Part shown: positions 1 to 8,508 of the stretch, in pieces
How positions within the stretch are numbered: position 1 is the first letter of the stretch
How the letters are laid out: each line of letters begins with the position of its first letter
Origin: Planctomycetota bacterium
GTDB taxonomy: Bacteria; Planctomycetota; JAJSAM01; JAJVHW01
DNA length: 46,271 bases
Direction: 5' to 3'
NCBI GenBank assembly: GCA_021414065.1
Contig: JAIOPE010000047.1
Span: 1 to 46,271 of the forward strand
Made by a program: the position numbers and the translations under genes
The notes under the pieces: generated by a model
What the model saw: the letters and a program-made list of their open reading frames with translations, nothing else
The model's database searches: none
Told to the model about the DNA's origin: nothing

Positions 1-775
1 GCGCGCGGGCGAGCGCCACGGCGGCAGCACCGCGCGGTCCCGACGCCACGGGCATCCGACGCCGGATCGCCTCCTCGAGGAACGCCACCCGCCCGGCCGC
101 CGCGAGGACCGTGCGGCGGGCCTGCGACAGCGCCGGGGCGCCGTTGCGAAGCACTGTCCCGAGCGCGTTCACGGCTCGCAATGCGCGACGCAGGTCGCCC
201 GTCTCCGAGGCGGCCGATGCCTCGGCGGCGAGGACGATGGGCGAGCGCACGGAACTCGCGTCCACCGCGGCGAGCAGATCGTGGAATCGGCGCCCGGCCA
301 CCGCCGGCAGGAACCGGACGAGGTCGGACGTCTCGGGGGAGACGGTCGGGCCGCACGCCCGCACGATGGCGTCGAGCCGCGCGCGGCACGCGGCCTCGTC
401 GCCGCGGTCGGCCGCGTCGAGCGCCGCATACACGCGAGCCTCGCGACGGATCGTCGCCGGAAGGAGCAGCAACCCCGACGCGAACGCGGTGAGGCGCCAC
501 GCGAGCCCGTATCCGCGCTGACCGGCAGCGCGCCGGGCGGCCTGGACGAGCAGCGTCGGCAGCATCGCCACCAGCGCCCACGCGACGAACAGCGGCCACG
601 CCAAGGCGGAGCCGACGTCGTCCCGGAAGAGCCCGGTCAGCGCGGCGGCGGCGATCGCGACGAGCTGGAAGCCGTGCATGCGCAGCGCGAGCGCCCTGCG
701 GTGCACGATGATCCCGATTCCGACGACCGACCCGAAGACAACGAGGTACAGGAGGAGTCGTTGATCGAGGTCCAC
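1..775 (-). CDS. Partial multi-pass membrane protein with helical soluble domain (C-terminus beyond left edge)
   Basis: The minus-strand frame from a GTG at 775 stays open to the window edge, giving about 258 residues without the C-terminus. It starts VDLDQRLLLYLVVFGSVVG and has about four hydrophobic stretches in the first 115 residues. An Ala/Arg/Leu-rich, probably all-helical soluble region with TPR-like spacing follows. The start is not marked by a clear ribosome binding site; an internal ATG 33 codons in is the alternative. It lies 56 bp downstream of the lipoprotein gene on the same strand and is probably co-transcribed. Such an N-terminus could precede a rhomboid-type or other membrane enzyme domain, but that part is outside the window, so no function is assigned. 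Confidence 0.6.
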   Translation of the reverse strand, partial: MDLDQRLLLYLVVFGSVVGIGIIVHRRALALRMHGFQLVAIAAAALTGLFRDDVGSALAWPLFVAWALVAMLPTLLVQAARRAAGQRGYGLAWRLTAFASGLLLLPATIRREARVYAALDAADRGDEAACRARLDAIVRACGPTVSPETSDLVRFLPAVAGRRFHDLLAAVDASSVRSPIVLAAEASAASETGDLRRALRAVNALGTVLRNGAPALSQARRTVLAAAGRVAFLEEAIRRRMPVASGPRGAAAVALARA

Positions 776-831
776 GCGGCGACTCGTCTCTGGAACGCTC
801 CGCTAGCGCGGAGCATGCACGAGGGTCTGGG

Positions 832-1557
832 CTAGCGGCGTTCGCCGAGCTTCACGCCCTGCGCAGGCGCGTACCCGTAGTTGACGGCGTCGAACCAAGT
901 CGGGAAAGGCTGGCGGCGGTCCGTGGGCACGTCTTTCAGACGTGCGTCGTCGGCGGGGTAGAAGGTCTTGGTCTGCATGTCGCCGATGACCTGCTGCGTT
1001 GCGACGGACGTCGTGACGTCGCCCTTGCCCGTGTCGCTGAGCGCCTTCTCCGGCATCAGGGAGAGCGCGAGCGCGCGGAGCTTCTCGATCGCGGGGACCT
1101 TCGTGAAGTGGGCCTGCACCTCCTTCGAGATGTCGTCGCCGCGCACCGAGAACTTCTGCACGCCGAGGTCGCGGTCGCGCCCCTCGCCCTCCGCCGGATA
1201 GCGCTCCTCGAGCGTGTCGTAGTTCACCGCGCGGACGGTCGCCCAGAGGGAGTTCACCTGACCGTCGAGGATGTCGAACGAGCCGTCGTTGACCCGGCGC
1301 TTCGGCGATCGCACCGTGACGCGATAGTCACAGCGCCCGCTGCGGCGGTACGTCACCAGATAGTCCGTCGGCGGGTTCTGCTGATCCATCACGTGCATGA
1401 CGAGTTCGAAGTCCTGCGGGACGGCTTCGGTCAAGACGAGCGCGGGACGGGACTGAAGTCCGATCCCCTTCATCACGCTGGTGAACGCCGGGCAGCCCGG
1501 CAGGACGAGCGCGGCGAGCGCGAGGAGCGCGAAAACGAGGGAGCGCGAGCGGTGCAT
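832..1557 (-). CDS. Predicted lipoprotein, unknown function
   Basis: This 241-residue protein starts with a short basic n-region (MHRSRS), a hydrophobic core and a lipobox L-P-G-C at residues 19-22, so Cys22 should be lipidated after signal peptidase II cleavage. The mature part looks like a mixed alpha/beta domain and matches no family I recognise. It contains 'DYLVTYRRSGRCDYRVTV', a strand pattern suggesting a beta-rich fold. It is divergent from the dGTPase gene with 122 bp between them, which must hold both promoters. The downstream membrane-protein gene (start 775) follows closely on the same strand. It is probably anchored in the inner or outer membrane facing the periplasm; partner and substrate are unknown. 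Confidence 0.75.
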   Translation of the reverse strand: MHRSRSLVFALLALAALVLPGCPAFTSVMKGIGLQSRPALVLTEAVPQDFELVMHVMDQQNPPTDYLVTYRRSGRCDYRVTVRSPKRRVNDGSFDILDGQVNSLWATVRAVNYDTLEERYPAEGEGRDRDLGVQKFSVRGDDISKEVQAHFTKVPAIEKLRALALSLMPEKALSDTGKGDVTTSVATQQVIGDMQTKTFYPADDARLKDVPTDRRQPFPTWFDAVNYGYAPAQGVKLGERR

Positions 1558-1679
1558 GGTGTTCCTCCGCCCCGGTTGCTGGTGATTCCTGACAGCGACG
1601 CGGCGAGTTCGGGGCGAGGCGGAAGATCGTACCGCCCCCTCGTCGGACCGGGGAGATACGCTCCGGCTGGAGAACCACC

Positions 1680-2837
1680 ATGCGAACCCGCGCCGAGATC
1701 GAAGCCAACGAGGACCGTTGCCTCGCCCCGTACGCCATGCGGAGCGGGGCGACGCGTGGCCGAGCCCACGCCGAAGCCGAGCACGGCTACCGCACCGTCT
1801 ACCAGCGCGACCGCGACCGGATCGTGCATTGCACGGCGTTCCGGCGCCTCGAGTACAAGACGCAGGTCTTCGTCAACACCGAGGGCGACACCTACCGCAC
1901 GCGCCTCACCCACACGATCGAGGTGGCGCAGGTCGCGCGGACGATCGCCCGCACGCTCGGCCTGAACGAAGACCTCACGGAGGCGCTCGCGCTCGTCCAC
2001 GACCTCGGCCACGGGCCGTTCGGTCACGCCGGCGAAGACGCACTCGCCCGATGCATGAAGGACCACGGCGGGTTCGAGCACAACGCCCACGGCCTTCGGA
2101 TCGTCGAGTCCCTCGAGCAGCGGTACCCGGGGTTCCCCGGGCTGAACCTCTCGTACGAGGCCCGCGAAGGCATGGCGAAGCACGGCGACTACATCCGGAA
2201 GGGCACGGCGAAGGCCTACCGCCCCGAGGAGAAGCCGCTCATCGAGTCGCTCGTGGCCGACCGAGCCGACCGTCTCGCGTACAACCACCACGACCTGGAC
2301 GACGGGCTGACGTCGGGCATCTTGACCGAGCGCGCCGTCCGCGAGATGCCCCACGTAGACGCCGCGTTCGCCGACGTGGACCGGATCACGTCCGGGCTGT
2401 CGTTCCGCGTGCGCGTCAACCAGGTGTTCATCCGCCTGATGAACGACGCCGTCAGCGACCTCGTCACCGAGACCTCGCGACGCCTCGCCGACCTCCGGAT
2501 CGCGTCGCTCGAAGACGTCCGCGACCGCAGCGACCAGGCCGTCGGCTACTCCGCCGCGTGCGACGCGCGGCAGGAGTCAATGCACCGTTTCCTCTTCGAC
2601 CGCTTCTACAGCGACTGGCGCGTCGCCCGGATGCAGGAGCTCGCGAAACACTACCTCGCCGCCGTGTTCGCGTTCCTCGTCGAGCACCCCCGCGCGCTCC
2701 CCCCCGAGGTCCGCGCCACCGCCGACCAACTGGGTCTGCATGCCGCCGTGAAGGACCACGTCGCGTCGATGACCGACCGCGAGCTCCACGAGGAGTACGG
2801 CCGAATCGTGAACCCGGGGGCACGCGTCGCGAGGTAG
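1680..2837 (+). CDS. dgt: dGTPase-like HD-domain dNTP triphosphohydrolase
   Basis: This 385-residue protein belongs to the dGTP triphosphohydrolase family, which hydrolyses dNTPs to deoxynucleosides and tripolyphosphate and so tunes dNTP pools. The family N-terminus is present (FRRLEYKTQVF at about 55-65, then 'GDTYRTRLTHTIEVAQ'). The metal-binding HD set is His78, His107-Asp108 in 'VHDLGHGPFGHAGE' and a later Asp in 'DRADRLAYNHHDLDDGL'; the family 'FEHN' element is at 132-135. A GGAG at 1669-1672 sits 7 bases before the ATG and supports the start. The length fits the short 'dgt-like' class rather than the roughly 500-residue E. coli Dgt. No gene follows for about 450 bp, so it is probably transcribed alone. 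Confidence 0.93.
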   Translation: MRTRAEIEANEDRCLAPYAMRSGATRGRAHAEAEHGYRTVYQRDRDRIVHCTAFRRLEYKTQVFVNTEGDTYRTRLTHTIEVAQVARTIARTLGLNEDLTEALALVHDLGHGPFGHAGEDALARCMKDHGGFEHNAHGLRIVESLEQRYPGFPGLNLSYEAREGMAKHGDYIRKGTAKAYRPEEKPLIESLVADRADRLAYNHHDLDDGLTSGILTERAVREMPHVDAAFADVDRITSGLSFRVRVNQVFIRLMNDAVSDLVTETSRRLADLRIASLEDVRDRSDQAVGYSAACDARQESMHRFLFDRFYSDWRVARMQELAKHYLAAVFAFLVEHPRALPPEVRATADQLGLHAAVKDHVASMTDRELHEEYGRIVNPGARVAR

Positions 2838-3284
2838 TTGCGCCGCGGGTTCGTCGCGGACCCTGGCGGAGGCGTGGCGTCGCGCGTGACCGGCCCGGGA
2901 ATCGGTGTCGGCCGGGCGTGCTCATCACGACCGGCCGACGAGGAGTGCCCCGGTCGGTCCCGAACGGGCTGCCGACCGCGTGGATGGTGGGAGAGCGCCC
3001 CCCGGCGGGAGAGAGTCCGCGGGGGGCACCTGGGGTGTTGCGACCGACGAGGCGCGCCGGCCGCAAGGGGAAGGACTCAGAGAGAGGGAGAGCTGTCCTT
3101 CAGCCCTGTGATTGGAACTATACTGTGCGCCGCTATGCCTGTCAACGGGGAGGCGCGGAATTGCCTCACGAATCTCGCGACGAGCCTGGGGAGCACGGTG
3201 TCGGGCAATCCCGGCACTCCGCGGCGGCATCGCCGTGCTGCGTTCCGGCCTTGCTAAGTCGTTTTTGCATGATAAAACCGACTC
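2838..3284. other. Non-coding intergenic region rich in hairpins
   Basis: These 447 bp between the dGTPase and the first AAA/DUF4143 ATPase hold no convincing gene; the short frames crossing it have shadow-like Arg/Pro/Gly-rich composition. I see three successive strong hairpins. The first has arms at 2907-2915 and 2931-2939 with an inner cgtg/cacg stem. The second has arms at 2951-2957 and 2972-2978 with an inner cccg/cggg stem. The third pairs 2997-3003 with 3021-3027. The first could terminate dgt transcription, although no clear T-tract follows. A TATACT at about 3119-3124 could be a -10 element for the downstream gene, but no good -35 is visible. Confidence 0.6.
3257..3284. promoter_or_regulatory. 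Imperfect palindrome at the start of the DUF4143 ATPase gene (possible operator)
   Basis: Just before the ATG at 3285 lies an AT-rich imperfect palindrome, agtcg-tttt ... aaaa-c-cgact, with arms of about ten bases around a tgcatgat centre. It stands out against the GC-rich background. No Shine-Dalgarno sequence precedes this ATG, so the element could mark a promoter/operator of a nearly leaderless transcript. Its regulatory role is inference. The second gene of this family (21832) also starts inside a palindrome, although the sequence differs. Confidence 0.4.
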
Positions 3285-4418
3285 ATGTACTCGCGATTGC
3301 TGCATCCGCCTTCGAAGCAGAGCTTCTTCCTGTTCGGGCCGCGCGGCGTGGGCAAGACGGCATGGCTGCACGAGAAACTGCCCGGCGCACTGTTCTTCGA
3401 CCTGCTGGATCACCACGTCTACGCCCAGCTCCTGGCCGCGCCGCAACGGCTCGGCGACCAGATCCCGCGGGGTCACGAGGACTGGGTCGTCGTGGACGAG
3501 GTGCAGCGGGCGCCCGAGCTCCTCAACGAGGTTCACCGGCTCATCGAATCCCGGCGGCTGAAGTTCGCGCTGACCGGGTCGAGCGCCCGGAAGCTCCGCG
3601 GCCGGGGTGTGAACCTGCTCGCCGGGCGCGCGCTGACGCGTCACATGCATCCGCTCACGGCGGCGGAACTGGGCGACGACTTCGATCTGAAGCGCGCGCT
3701 GCGCTTCGGCGGACTGCCGCTGGCCTGTACGAGCGACGCCCCGCAGGACTATCTGCGGAGCTACGCCGCGACGTATCTGCGCGAGGAGGTCCAGCAGGAG
3801 GGCCTCGCGCGGAACATCGGCGCGTTCGGACGCTTCCTCGAGGCGGCCAGCTTCTCGCAGGGCGGCGTGCTCAACATGGCCGCAGTCGCCCGCGAGTGCG
3901 CCGTCTCAGCGAAGGTCGTCGAGGACTACTTCAGCATCCTCGAAGACCTGCTCCTCGCCGTCCGCCTGCCGGTGTTCGCAAAGCGCGCCAAGCGGCGCGT
4001 CGTCGCTCATCCGAAGTTCTATTACTTCGACGCGGGCGTCTTCCAGGCGATCCGGCCGCGCGGGCCGCTGGATGCGCCGGAGCAGATCCACGGCGCCGCG
4101 CTGGAGACCCTGTTTCTCCAAGAGGCGCGGGCGCTCAACGACTACCGCGACCTGGGGTACCGGCTGCACTACTGGCGCACGGCTGCCGGCGACGAGGTGG
4201 ACTTCGTGCTCTACGGTGAGCGCGGTCTCCGCGCATTCGAAGTGAAGATGACGCACACCGTGCGTCCGGAGGACCTCGCCCCGCTCCTCCGCTTCCGCGA
4301 GGACTACCCGACGGCAACCCTCCACCTGCTCCACCTCGGCGATCGCCGCTGGCACGACCGCGGCGTGGAGGTCCTGCCGTTCCAGGACTGCGTGAGGAAC
4401 CTCGACGCGTGGATCTGA
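3285..4418 (+). CDS. AAA_14/DUF4143-family P-loop ATPase
   Basis: This 377-residue protein has the layout of the widespread bacterial and archaeal AAA_14 plus DUF4143 ATPases. The P-loop GPRGVGKT is at residues 18-25, Walker B VVVDEVQ at 68-74, and a sensor-type TGSSARKL at 97-104. A winged-helix-like middle region follows, then a C-terminal PD-(D/E)xK-like fold signalled by 'GDEVDFVL' and 'FEVK'. Family members are usually single, sporadically distributed genes with no settled biological role; a DNA-linked or conflict function has been proposed. It is flanked by a hairpin-rich intergenic region upstream and a 28-bp-arm inverted repeat downstream, consistent with an acquired or mobile cassette. 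A second, distant member lies at 21832-23013. Confidence 0.88.
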   Translation: MYSRLLHPPSKQSFFLFGPRGVGKTAWLHEKLPGALFFDLLDHHVYAQLLAAPQRLGDQIPRGHEDWVVVDEVQRAPELLNEVHRLIESRRLKFALTGSSARKLRGRGVNLLAGRALTRHMHPLTAAELGDDFDLKRALRFGGLPLACTSDAPQDYLRSYAATYLREEVQQEGLARNIGAFGRFLEAASFSQGGVLNMAAVARECAVSAKVVEDYFSILEDLLLAVRLPVFAKRAKRRVVAHPKFYYFDAGVFQAIRPRGPLDAPEQIHGAALETLFLQEARALNDYRDLGYRLHYWRTAAGDEVDFVLYGERGLRAFEVKMTHTVRPEDLAPLLRFREDYPTATLHLLHLGDRRWHDRGVEVLPFQDCVRNLDAWI

Positions 4419-4422
4419 CCCA

Positions 4423-4544
4423 GGGACGGTCCCCAAAAACTCAAAATCTCACCGCTCCGGCCAGTCCGCGCGCGGCTTCGCGCCGGCGGTTCGTCGCAGG
4501 TGACGTCGGGACTCGCGAGATTTTGAGTTTTTGGGGACCGTCCC
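4423..4544. repeat. Long perfect inverted repeat, 28-bp arms
   Basis: The left arm 4423-4450 (beginning gggacggtccccaaaaac) is exactly reverse-complementary to the right arm 4517-4544, with a 66-base GC-rich spacer. The element starts 5 bp after the ATPase stop codon (4418) and ends 7 bp before the EtfA stop codon (4551), so it fills a convergent intergenic space. The outer part contains the shorter palindrome ggggaccgtcccc. As RNA it would form a very stable hairpin from either strand and could terminate both convergent transcripts. By sequence style it looks like a REP/MITE-like dispersed repeat rather than a simple terminator. Confidence 0.85.
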
Positions 4545-4550
4545 CGAGCT

Positions 4551-5513
4551 TCAGCCCTTCGCGGCGTGGATCGCGGCGGTCAGGGCGGGCAGCACCTCGA
4601 TGCAGTCGCCCACGATTCCGTAGTCGGCGGCCTTGAAGATCGGAGCGTCGCGGTCCTTGTTGATCGCCACGATGCACTTGCTCGACGACATGCCGGCCAG
4701 GTGCTGGATCGCGCCGGAGATGCCGCACGCGATGTAGAGCTTCGGGCTCACGGTCTTGCCGGTCTGCCCCACCTGCTCCGAGTGCGGGCGCCAACCGGCG
4801 TCCACCACGGCCCGACTCGCGCCGACCGCTCCGCCGATCGCGGCCGCGAGGCCCTCGACCAAGTGGAAGTTCTCGGGCCCCTTGAGCCCGCGGCCTCCCG
4901 CGACGATCACAGCCGCCTCGGTCAGGTCCACACGACGGACCTCCGGAGCCTTCACCTCGCGCAGGACCGGCTCATTGGCGGGCGCTGCAGGGAGCGCGTC
5001 ACGGGTGACGTTCGCCGTCTTCGCCGCGGCCGGGGCGAACGAGTTCGGGCGGAGCCCGATGAAGAACGGCGACCGCTTCGCGACGACGACCTGGAGGGCC
5101 TTGCCGGCGTACACGGGGCGCGTGACCTTCACGTCCGAACCCGACACATCGATCTTCGTCGCGTCGGCCGCCACGCCCGCACCGAGCGCGCCTGCGGCGA
5201 GAGCGAGCATGTCGCGCCCCGACGCCGTGGCCGGGACGAGCACGTACGCCGCAGCGCACTTCTGCGTGGCCATCGCGAGCGCCGCCGCGCGGCGCATCGG
5301 GAGGACCGTCTCCCCCACGCCGAGCGCGAGGATCTCGTCGGCGCCGGCGGCAGCCGCGGCGGCAACGCCGCCCTCGGACGCGCCGATCGTCACGCCGACC
5401 ACGACACCGCCGAGCGCGGTCGCCATCGCACGCGCCGCACCGAGCCCCTCGAGGGCCGGCTTGCGGAGGGCGTCGCCCTCCGTCTCCAGGTAGACGAGGA
5501 TCGAGTTGCTCAC
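4551..5513 (-). CDS. etfA: Electron transfer flavoprotein alpha subunit
   Basis: This 320-residue protein is EtfA, the FAD-binding subunit of the soluble electron transfer flavoprotein that carries electrons from acyl-CoA and related dehydrogenases to the quinone pool. The C-terminal FAD-binding region is clear: '[18 protein letters not shown]' followed by '[20 protein letters not shown]' and 'IVAINKD'. The N-terminal half has the adenine-nucleotide-hydrolase-like fold of the family. It starts with GTG at 5513, overlapping the EtfB stop by 4 bases (GTGA), so translation is probably coupled. No EtfQO or acyl-CoA dehydrogenase gene is visible nearby. Length and motifs are normal for the family. 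Confidence 0.95.
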   Translation of the reverse strand: MSNSILVYLETEGDALRKPALEGLGAARAMATALGGVVVGVTIGASEGGVAAAAAAGADEILALGVGETVLPMRRAAALAMATQKCAAAYVLVPATASGRDMLALAAGALGAGVAADATKIDVSGSDVKVTRPVYAGKALQVVVAKRSPFFIGLRPNSFAPAAAKTANVTRDALPAAPANEPVLREVKAPEVRRVDLTEAAVIVAGGRGLKGPENFHLVEGLAAAIGGAVGASRAVVDAGWRPHSEQVGQTGKTVSPKLYIACGISGAIQHLAGMSSSKCIVAINKDRDAPIFKAADYGIVGDCIEVLPALTAAIHAAKG

Positions 5514-6262
5514 AGGGCGTGGACCTCTTCCTTCAGGACACGGACGAGTTCAGCGACCGCCGCGACGCCTTCGCCGACGATCCGACCGGGCGGACGGTCC
5601 GGCGGCGGCAGATACGCATCGAGCGCCGAAGCGTTCGATGCGGCAGGTGCGGGCTTCTCGACGAGCGGCTTCTTCTTCGCCGCCATGATGCCCTTCAGCG
5701 ACGCGAACCGCGGCTCGGCGAGGCCCTTCTGCACCGTGATGACGGCCGGCAGCGCCACGGCGAGCACCTCGGTCGCGCCTTCCATCTCACGGTGGACGGT
5801 CGCGGTGCCGCCTGCGACATCGAGCTTCGTCGCGAACGACGCGTACGCCCACCCGAGACGCGCAGCGACGCACCCGCCGACCACGGCCGAGTCGTCGTCG
5901 AGCGCCTTCCAGCCGCAGATGACGAGCTGCGCGCCGAGGTCCTTCACCGCGCCCGCGAGCACCTCGGCGGCCGACGCCGGGTCGCGGAACGGCTCGGCGT
6001 CCACGAGGAGGAGCCCCTCGTCGGCGCCCATCGCGAGTGCTTTGCGGACTTCCTTCGTGGCTTCGGCCGCGCCGAGACACACGACCGTGAGCTTCGTGGC
6101 GACGCCCGCCTCGCGGAGCTGGATCGCCCGCTCGAGCGCGATCTCGTCGTACGTGCTGATGATCGTCTCGCCGCCTTGGACTTCGACCGACCGTCCGCCC
6201 GCCGCGGGCCGGACCCGTGCCGTCGTCTCAGGGACCCGCTTCATGAGGACTGCGATGTGCAT
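5510..6262 (-). CDS. etfB: Electron transfer flavoprotein beta subunit
   Basis: This 250-residue protein is EtfB, the partner of EtfA; the family binds AMP in this subunit and docks with dehydrogenases through a recognition loop. It begins MHIAVLMKRVPET, a typical EtfB start, and carries the signature region 'PAVITVQKGLAEPRFASLKGIMAAKKKP', close to the conserved EtfB pattern. It is the first gene of an etfB-etfA operon with a 4-base overlap. About 245 bp lie upstream before the HD-GYP gene end, holding two hairpins and presumably the promoter. The alanine-rich C-terminal extension after the signature (about residues 205-250) is somewhat variable in the family. Confidence 0.95.
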   Translation of the reverse strand: MHIAVLMKRVPETTARVRPAAGGRSVEVQGGETIISTYDEIALERAIQLREAGVATKLTVVCLGAAEATKEVRKALAMGADEGLLLVDAEPFRDPASAAEVLAGAVKDLGAQLVICGWKALDDDSAVVGGCVAARLGWAYASFATKLDVAGGTATVHREMEGATEVLAVALPAVITVQKGLAEPRFASLKGIMAAKKKPLVEKPAPAASNASALDAYLPPPDRPPGRIVGEGVAAVAELVRVLKEEVHAL

Positions 6263-6391
6263 CGGCGGAGCCTACCGAACGCCCCCGACGGGAGGAAACC
6301 TAGGTCGGGGACGGGGCTGCGCGGACGCAGATGCGACTGATCGCCGCGACCTCCGTCACACGCGCCGCCCGGCCCTGCGCGGACAAATCAG

Positions 6392-6413
6392 GGCCCGAAA
6401 AGCCGTTCGGGCC
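6392..6413. repeat. Short perfect hairpin upstream of etfB
   Basis: Eight-base arms ggcccgaa (6392-6399) and ttcgggcc (6406-6413) flank a 6-base loop in the intergenic region between etfB and the HD-GYP gene. It may belong to the 5' untranslated region of etfB or to the trailing region of the HD-GYP transcript. There is no T-tract typical of an intrinsic terminator. Confidence 0.45.
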
Positions 6414-6461
6414 GCCCAACGACGCCGCGCGCACGACGACGCCCACTGGCGCCGTTCAAAC

Positions 6462-6511
6462 CTGAGCTTCCGTTCAGGAACCGCCAAGGCGGTTCCTGAA
6501 CGGAAGCTCAG
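6462..6511. repeat. 24-bp-arm perfect palindrome overlapping the HD-GYP stop codon
   Basis: Positions 6462-6485 and 6488-6511 are perfectly reverse-complementary with only a 2-base loop (aa). The right arm includes the TGA stop of the HD-GYP gene (6508-6510). On the minus strand the hairpin would form immediately at the end of the lptB-HD-GYP message and could act as terminator or 3'-end stabiliser. The perfect symmetry suggests a REP/MITE-like insertion rather than a conventional terminator. Confidence 0.85.
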
Positions 6512-7632
6512 CAGGGGTGCGCGACTTCGCCGTCCGACACCCGGCGCTCCGCGTCGGCCGAGACGAGCGGCTCGAAGATCTGACCGCGCTCGCAGAGGCC
6601 CTCGAACACATCGACCACGGCGGGGTCGAACAGCTTGCCGCTGCCGTCGCGGATGATGGAGCGAACCGTCTCGGCCGGGAGGCCGGCGCGGTACGCGCGG
6701 TCGCTGTGGAGCGCGTCGCAGACGTCGGCGACAGCGAGGATCCGCGCCGCCTCCGGGATGTCGGCCCCGATCGATTTCGCGGGGTAGCCGGAGCCGTCCC
6801 AGCGCTCGTGGTGGCAGCGAACGGGCGTGCAGACGGGTTCGAGCGCCGAGATCGGCGCCAGGATGTTCGCGCCGACGTCCGGGTGGAGGCGGATCGTCTC
6901 CCACTCGCTCGGCGTCAACGCGCCCGGCTTGTTCAGGATGAGGTCGGGCGTGCCGATCTTGCCGATGTCGTGCAGCGTGCCGGAGCGGTACAGGATCTCG
7001 ACTTCCTGCTCCGAACGGTTCATCGCGCGGCCGAGCACCGCGGCGATGCGGCCCACGCGTTCCATGTGGCCGCGTGTGTAGTTGTCTTTCGCATAGACGG
7101 CCTCGACGAGTGCCGCGACGGCCTGCTGCGAGTGGACCTTCTCCGCTTCGAGGCGGACCGTCAGCACCTGGCACTGGAGCGCCTGCCGCCGGAAGCGGCG
7201 GCGCTCGAGGAGGCGCTGCACGGTGAATCGCATCGCGTCGAAGGAGAACGGCTTGCGGAAGTAGTCGTACGCGCCACGCCGGAGGGCCTCGATGGCGACG
7301 GCCTCGGCGGACTTTCCCGTGACGATGATGACGTCGGTCGGCGCGGCGTCGTCGTCACGCGCGGCCGACTTGATCTCCGAGAGCAGGTCAATTCCGGAGA
7401 GACCCGGCATGCCGACGTCGGTGATGACCAGGAAGTACGGCTTCACGGCGAGCTTCTCGAGCGCGACACGGCCGTCGGGAGCCGTGTCCACCGAGAACCC
7501 GAGGCGCTTCAGGAAGAGCGCGATCATGTCGCGGATCGACGGTTCGTCGTCCACCACGAGGATGTCGCGGTCGATCGCGATGTCGGCCGGGCTCATCACG
7601 GCGTCGGTGGGCGGGTGCGCAGAATGGGTCAC
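6508..7632 (-). CDS. Response regulator with HD-GYP cyclic-di-GMP phosphodiesterase domain
   Basis: This 374-residue protein joins an N-terminal receiver domain to a C-terminal HD-GYP domain. The acidic pair Asp28-Asp29, phospho-acceptor Asp72 in '[10 protein letters not shown]', Thr105 and Lys127 are all present. The HD-GYP domain has His221-Asp222 ('LHDIGKIG'), 'RLHPDVG' at about 249-254, '[11 protein letters not shown]' at about 274-284 and '[11 protein letters not shown]'. The domain should hydrolyse c-di-GMP under control of a histidine kinase that is not in the window. The GTG start at 7632 overlaps the lptB stop by 4 bases, tying it to outer-membrane LPS-transport gene expression. A perfect palindrome sits on its stop codon. 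Confidence 0.94.
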   Translation of the reverse strand: MTHSAHPPTDAVMSPADIAIDRDILVVDDEPSIRDMIALFLKRLGFSVDTAPDGRVALEKLAVKPYFLVITDVGMPGLSGIDLLSEIKSAARDDDAAPTDVIIVTGKSAEAVAIEALRRGAYDYFRKPFSFDAMRFTVQRLLERRRFRRQALQCQVLTVRLEAEKVHSQQAVAALVEAVYAKDNYTRGHMERVGRIAAVLGRAMNRSEQEVEILYRSGTLHDIGKIGTPDLILNKPGALTPSEWETIRLHPDVGANILAPISALEPVCTPVRCHHERWDGSGYPAKSIGADIPEAARILAVADVCDALHSDRAYRAGLPAETVRSIIRDGSGKLFDPAVVDVFEGLCERGQIFEPLVSADAERRVSDGEVAHPC

Positions 7633-8465
7633 TTGGTGGGCCTCGTGGGCGGCTTCGGTCCGGCGGTTCCCTTCGGATCGGCCGCGTCGCGGCCGTCGTC
7701 GTCCGGATTGTCGGCGCTGCGGTCGCGGGATTCCAACTCCGGCATCTGGAACTTCTCACCGAGGTAGATGCGGCGGACGACTTCGTCGTGGACGAGTTCG
7801 CGGGACGTGCCCTGGCGCAGGATGCGGCCCTCGGCGATGATGTAGGCGCGGTCGGTGATCGAGAGCGTCTCTCGCACGTTGTGGTCCGTGAGCAGGATGC
7901 CGATCCCGCGCTCGCGCAGGCGCAGGACGATGTCCTGGATCTCGGCCACGGCGATCGGGTCCACGCCGGCGAACGGCTCGTCGAGCAGCATCAGCTTGGG
8001 TGACGTGATCAGCGCCCGCGTGATCTCGAGGCGCCTCCGTTCGCCCCCGGAGAGCGACCGCGCGAAGCTCTTGCGAACTTTCGTGAGCCCCAGTTCGGCG
8101 AGGTGCGTCTCGAGCAGTTCGCGGCGGCGGCGGCGGTCCACGCGCAACGTCTCGAGGATCGCGAGCAGGTTCTGTTCGACCGTCAGGTTCCGGAAGATCG
8201 ACGGCTCCTGCGACAGGTAGCCGAGCCCGTGGCGCGCCCGCTTGTACATCGGCAGGTGCGTGATGTCGTGCCCGAGGAACGAAACGTGGCCCGAGTCGGG
8301 CCGGATCATGCCCACGGTCATGCGGAAGGACGTCGTCTTGCCCGCGCCGTTCGGCCCGAGCAGTCCGACGATCTCCCCGGGCTCGACCGAGTAGCTGACC
8401 TCGTGTACGACCTTGCCGCGCCCGCGGAAGGACTTGCTCAGGTTCTTGGCGTCGAGGAGGGGCAC
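7629..8465 (-). CDS. lptB: LPS export ABC transporter ATP-binding protein
   Basis: This 278-residue protein is LptB, the cytoplasmic ATPase that powers LptFG extraction of lipopolysaccharide from the inner membrane. Walker [10 protein letters not shown] is at 37-45, the signature LSGGE at 138-142, Walker B LMLLDEP at 158-164 and the switch His195. The stretches '[14 protein letters not shown]', '[10 protein letters not shown]' and '[11 protein letters not shown]' are highly characteristic of LptB rather than other ATPases. The start is GTG. Residues beyond about 240 form a charged, disordered tail ending near '[12 protein letters not shown]', about 35 residues longer than usual. Its presence shows a diderm cell envelope. 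lptA and lptC are not recognisable next to it. Confidence 0.94.
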   Translation of the reverse strand: MPLLDAKNLSKSFRGRGKVVHEVSYSVEPGEIVGLLGPNGAGKTTSFRMTVGMIRPDSGHVSFLGHDITHLPMYKRARHGLGYLSQEPSIFRNLTVEQNLLAILETLRVDRRRRRELLETHLAELGLTKVRKSFARSLSGGERRRLEITRALITSPKLMLLDEPFAGVDPIAVAEIQDIVLRLRERGIGILLTDHNVRETLSITDRAYIIAEGRILRQGTSRELVHDEVVRRIYLGEKFQMPELESRDRSADNPDDDGRDAADPKGTAGPKPPTRPTK

Positions 8466-8508
8466 GGGGTCAGGGTACGCAACCGGCGGGCCGACGCGAA
8501 GACTCGCG

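Noticed and set aside
3112..3257. Possible small gene upstream of the first DUF4143 ATPase
   Set aside because: Short frames only, no ribosome binding site and shadow-like composition; hairpins fit non-coding sequence better.
1718..4219. An 833-codon plus-strand frame over dgt and the DUF4143 ATPase
   Set aside because: Out of frame with two clearly recognisable genes and dominated by Arg/Pro/Ala.
3285..4544. Insertion sequence formed by the DUF4143 ATPase and the inverted repeat
   Set aside because: The inverted repeat arms both lie downstream of the gene rather than on both sides, no target-site duplication is visible, and the protein is not a transposase.
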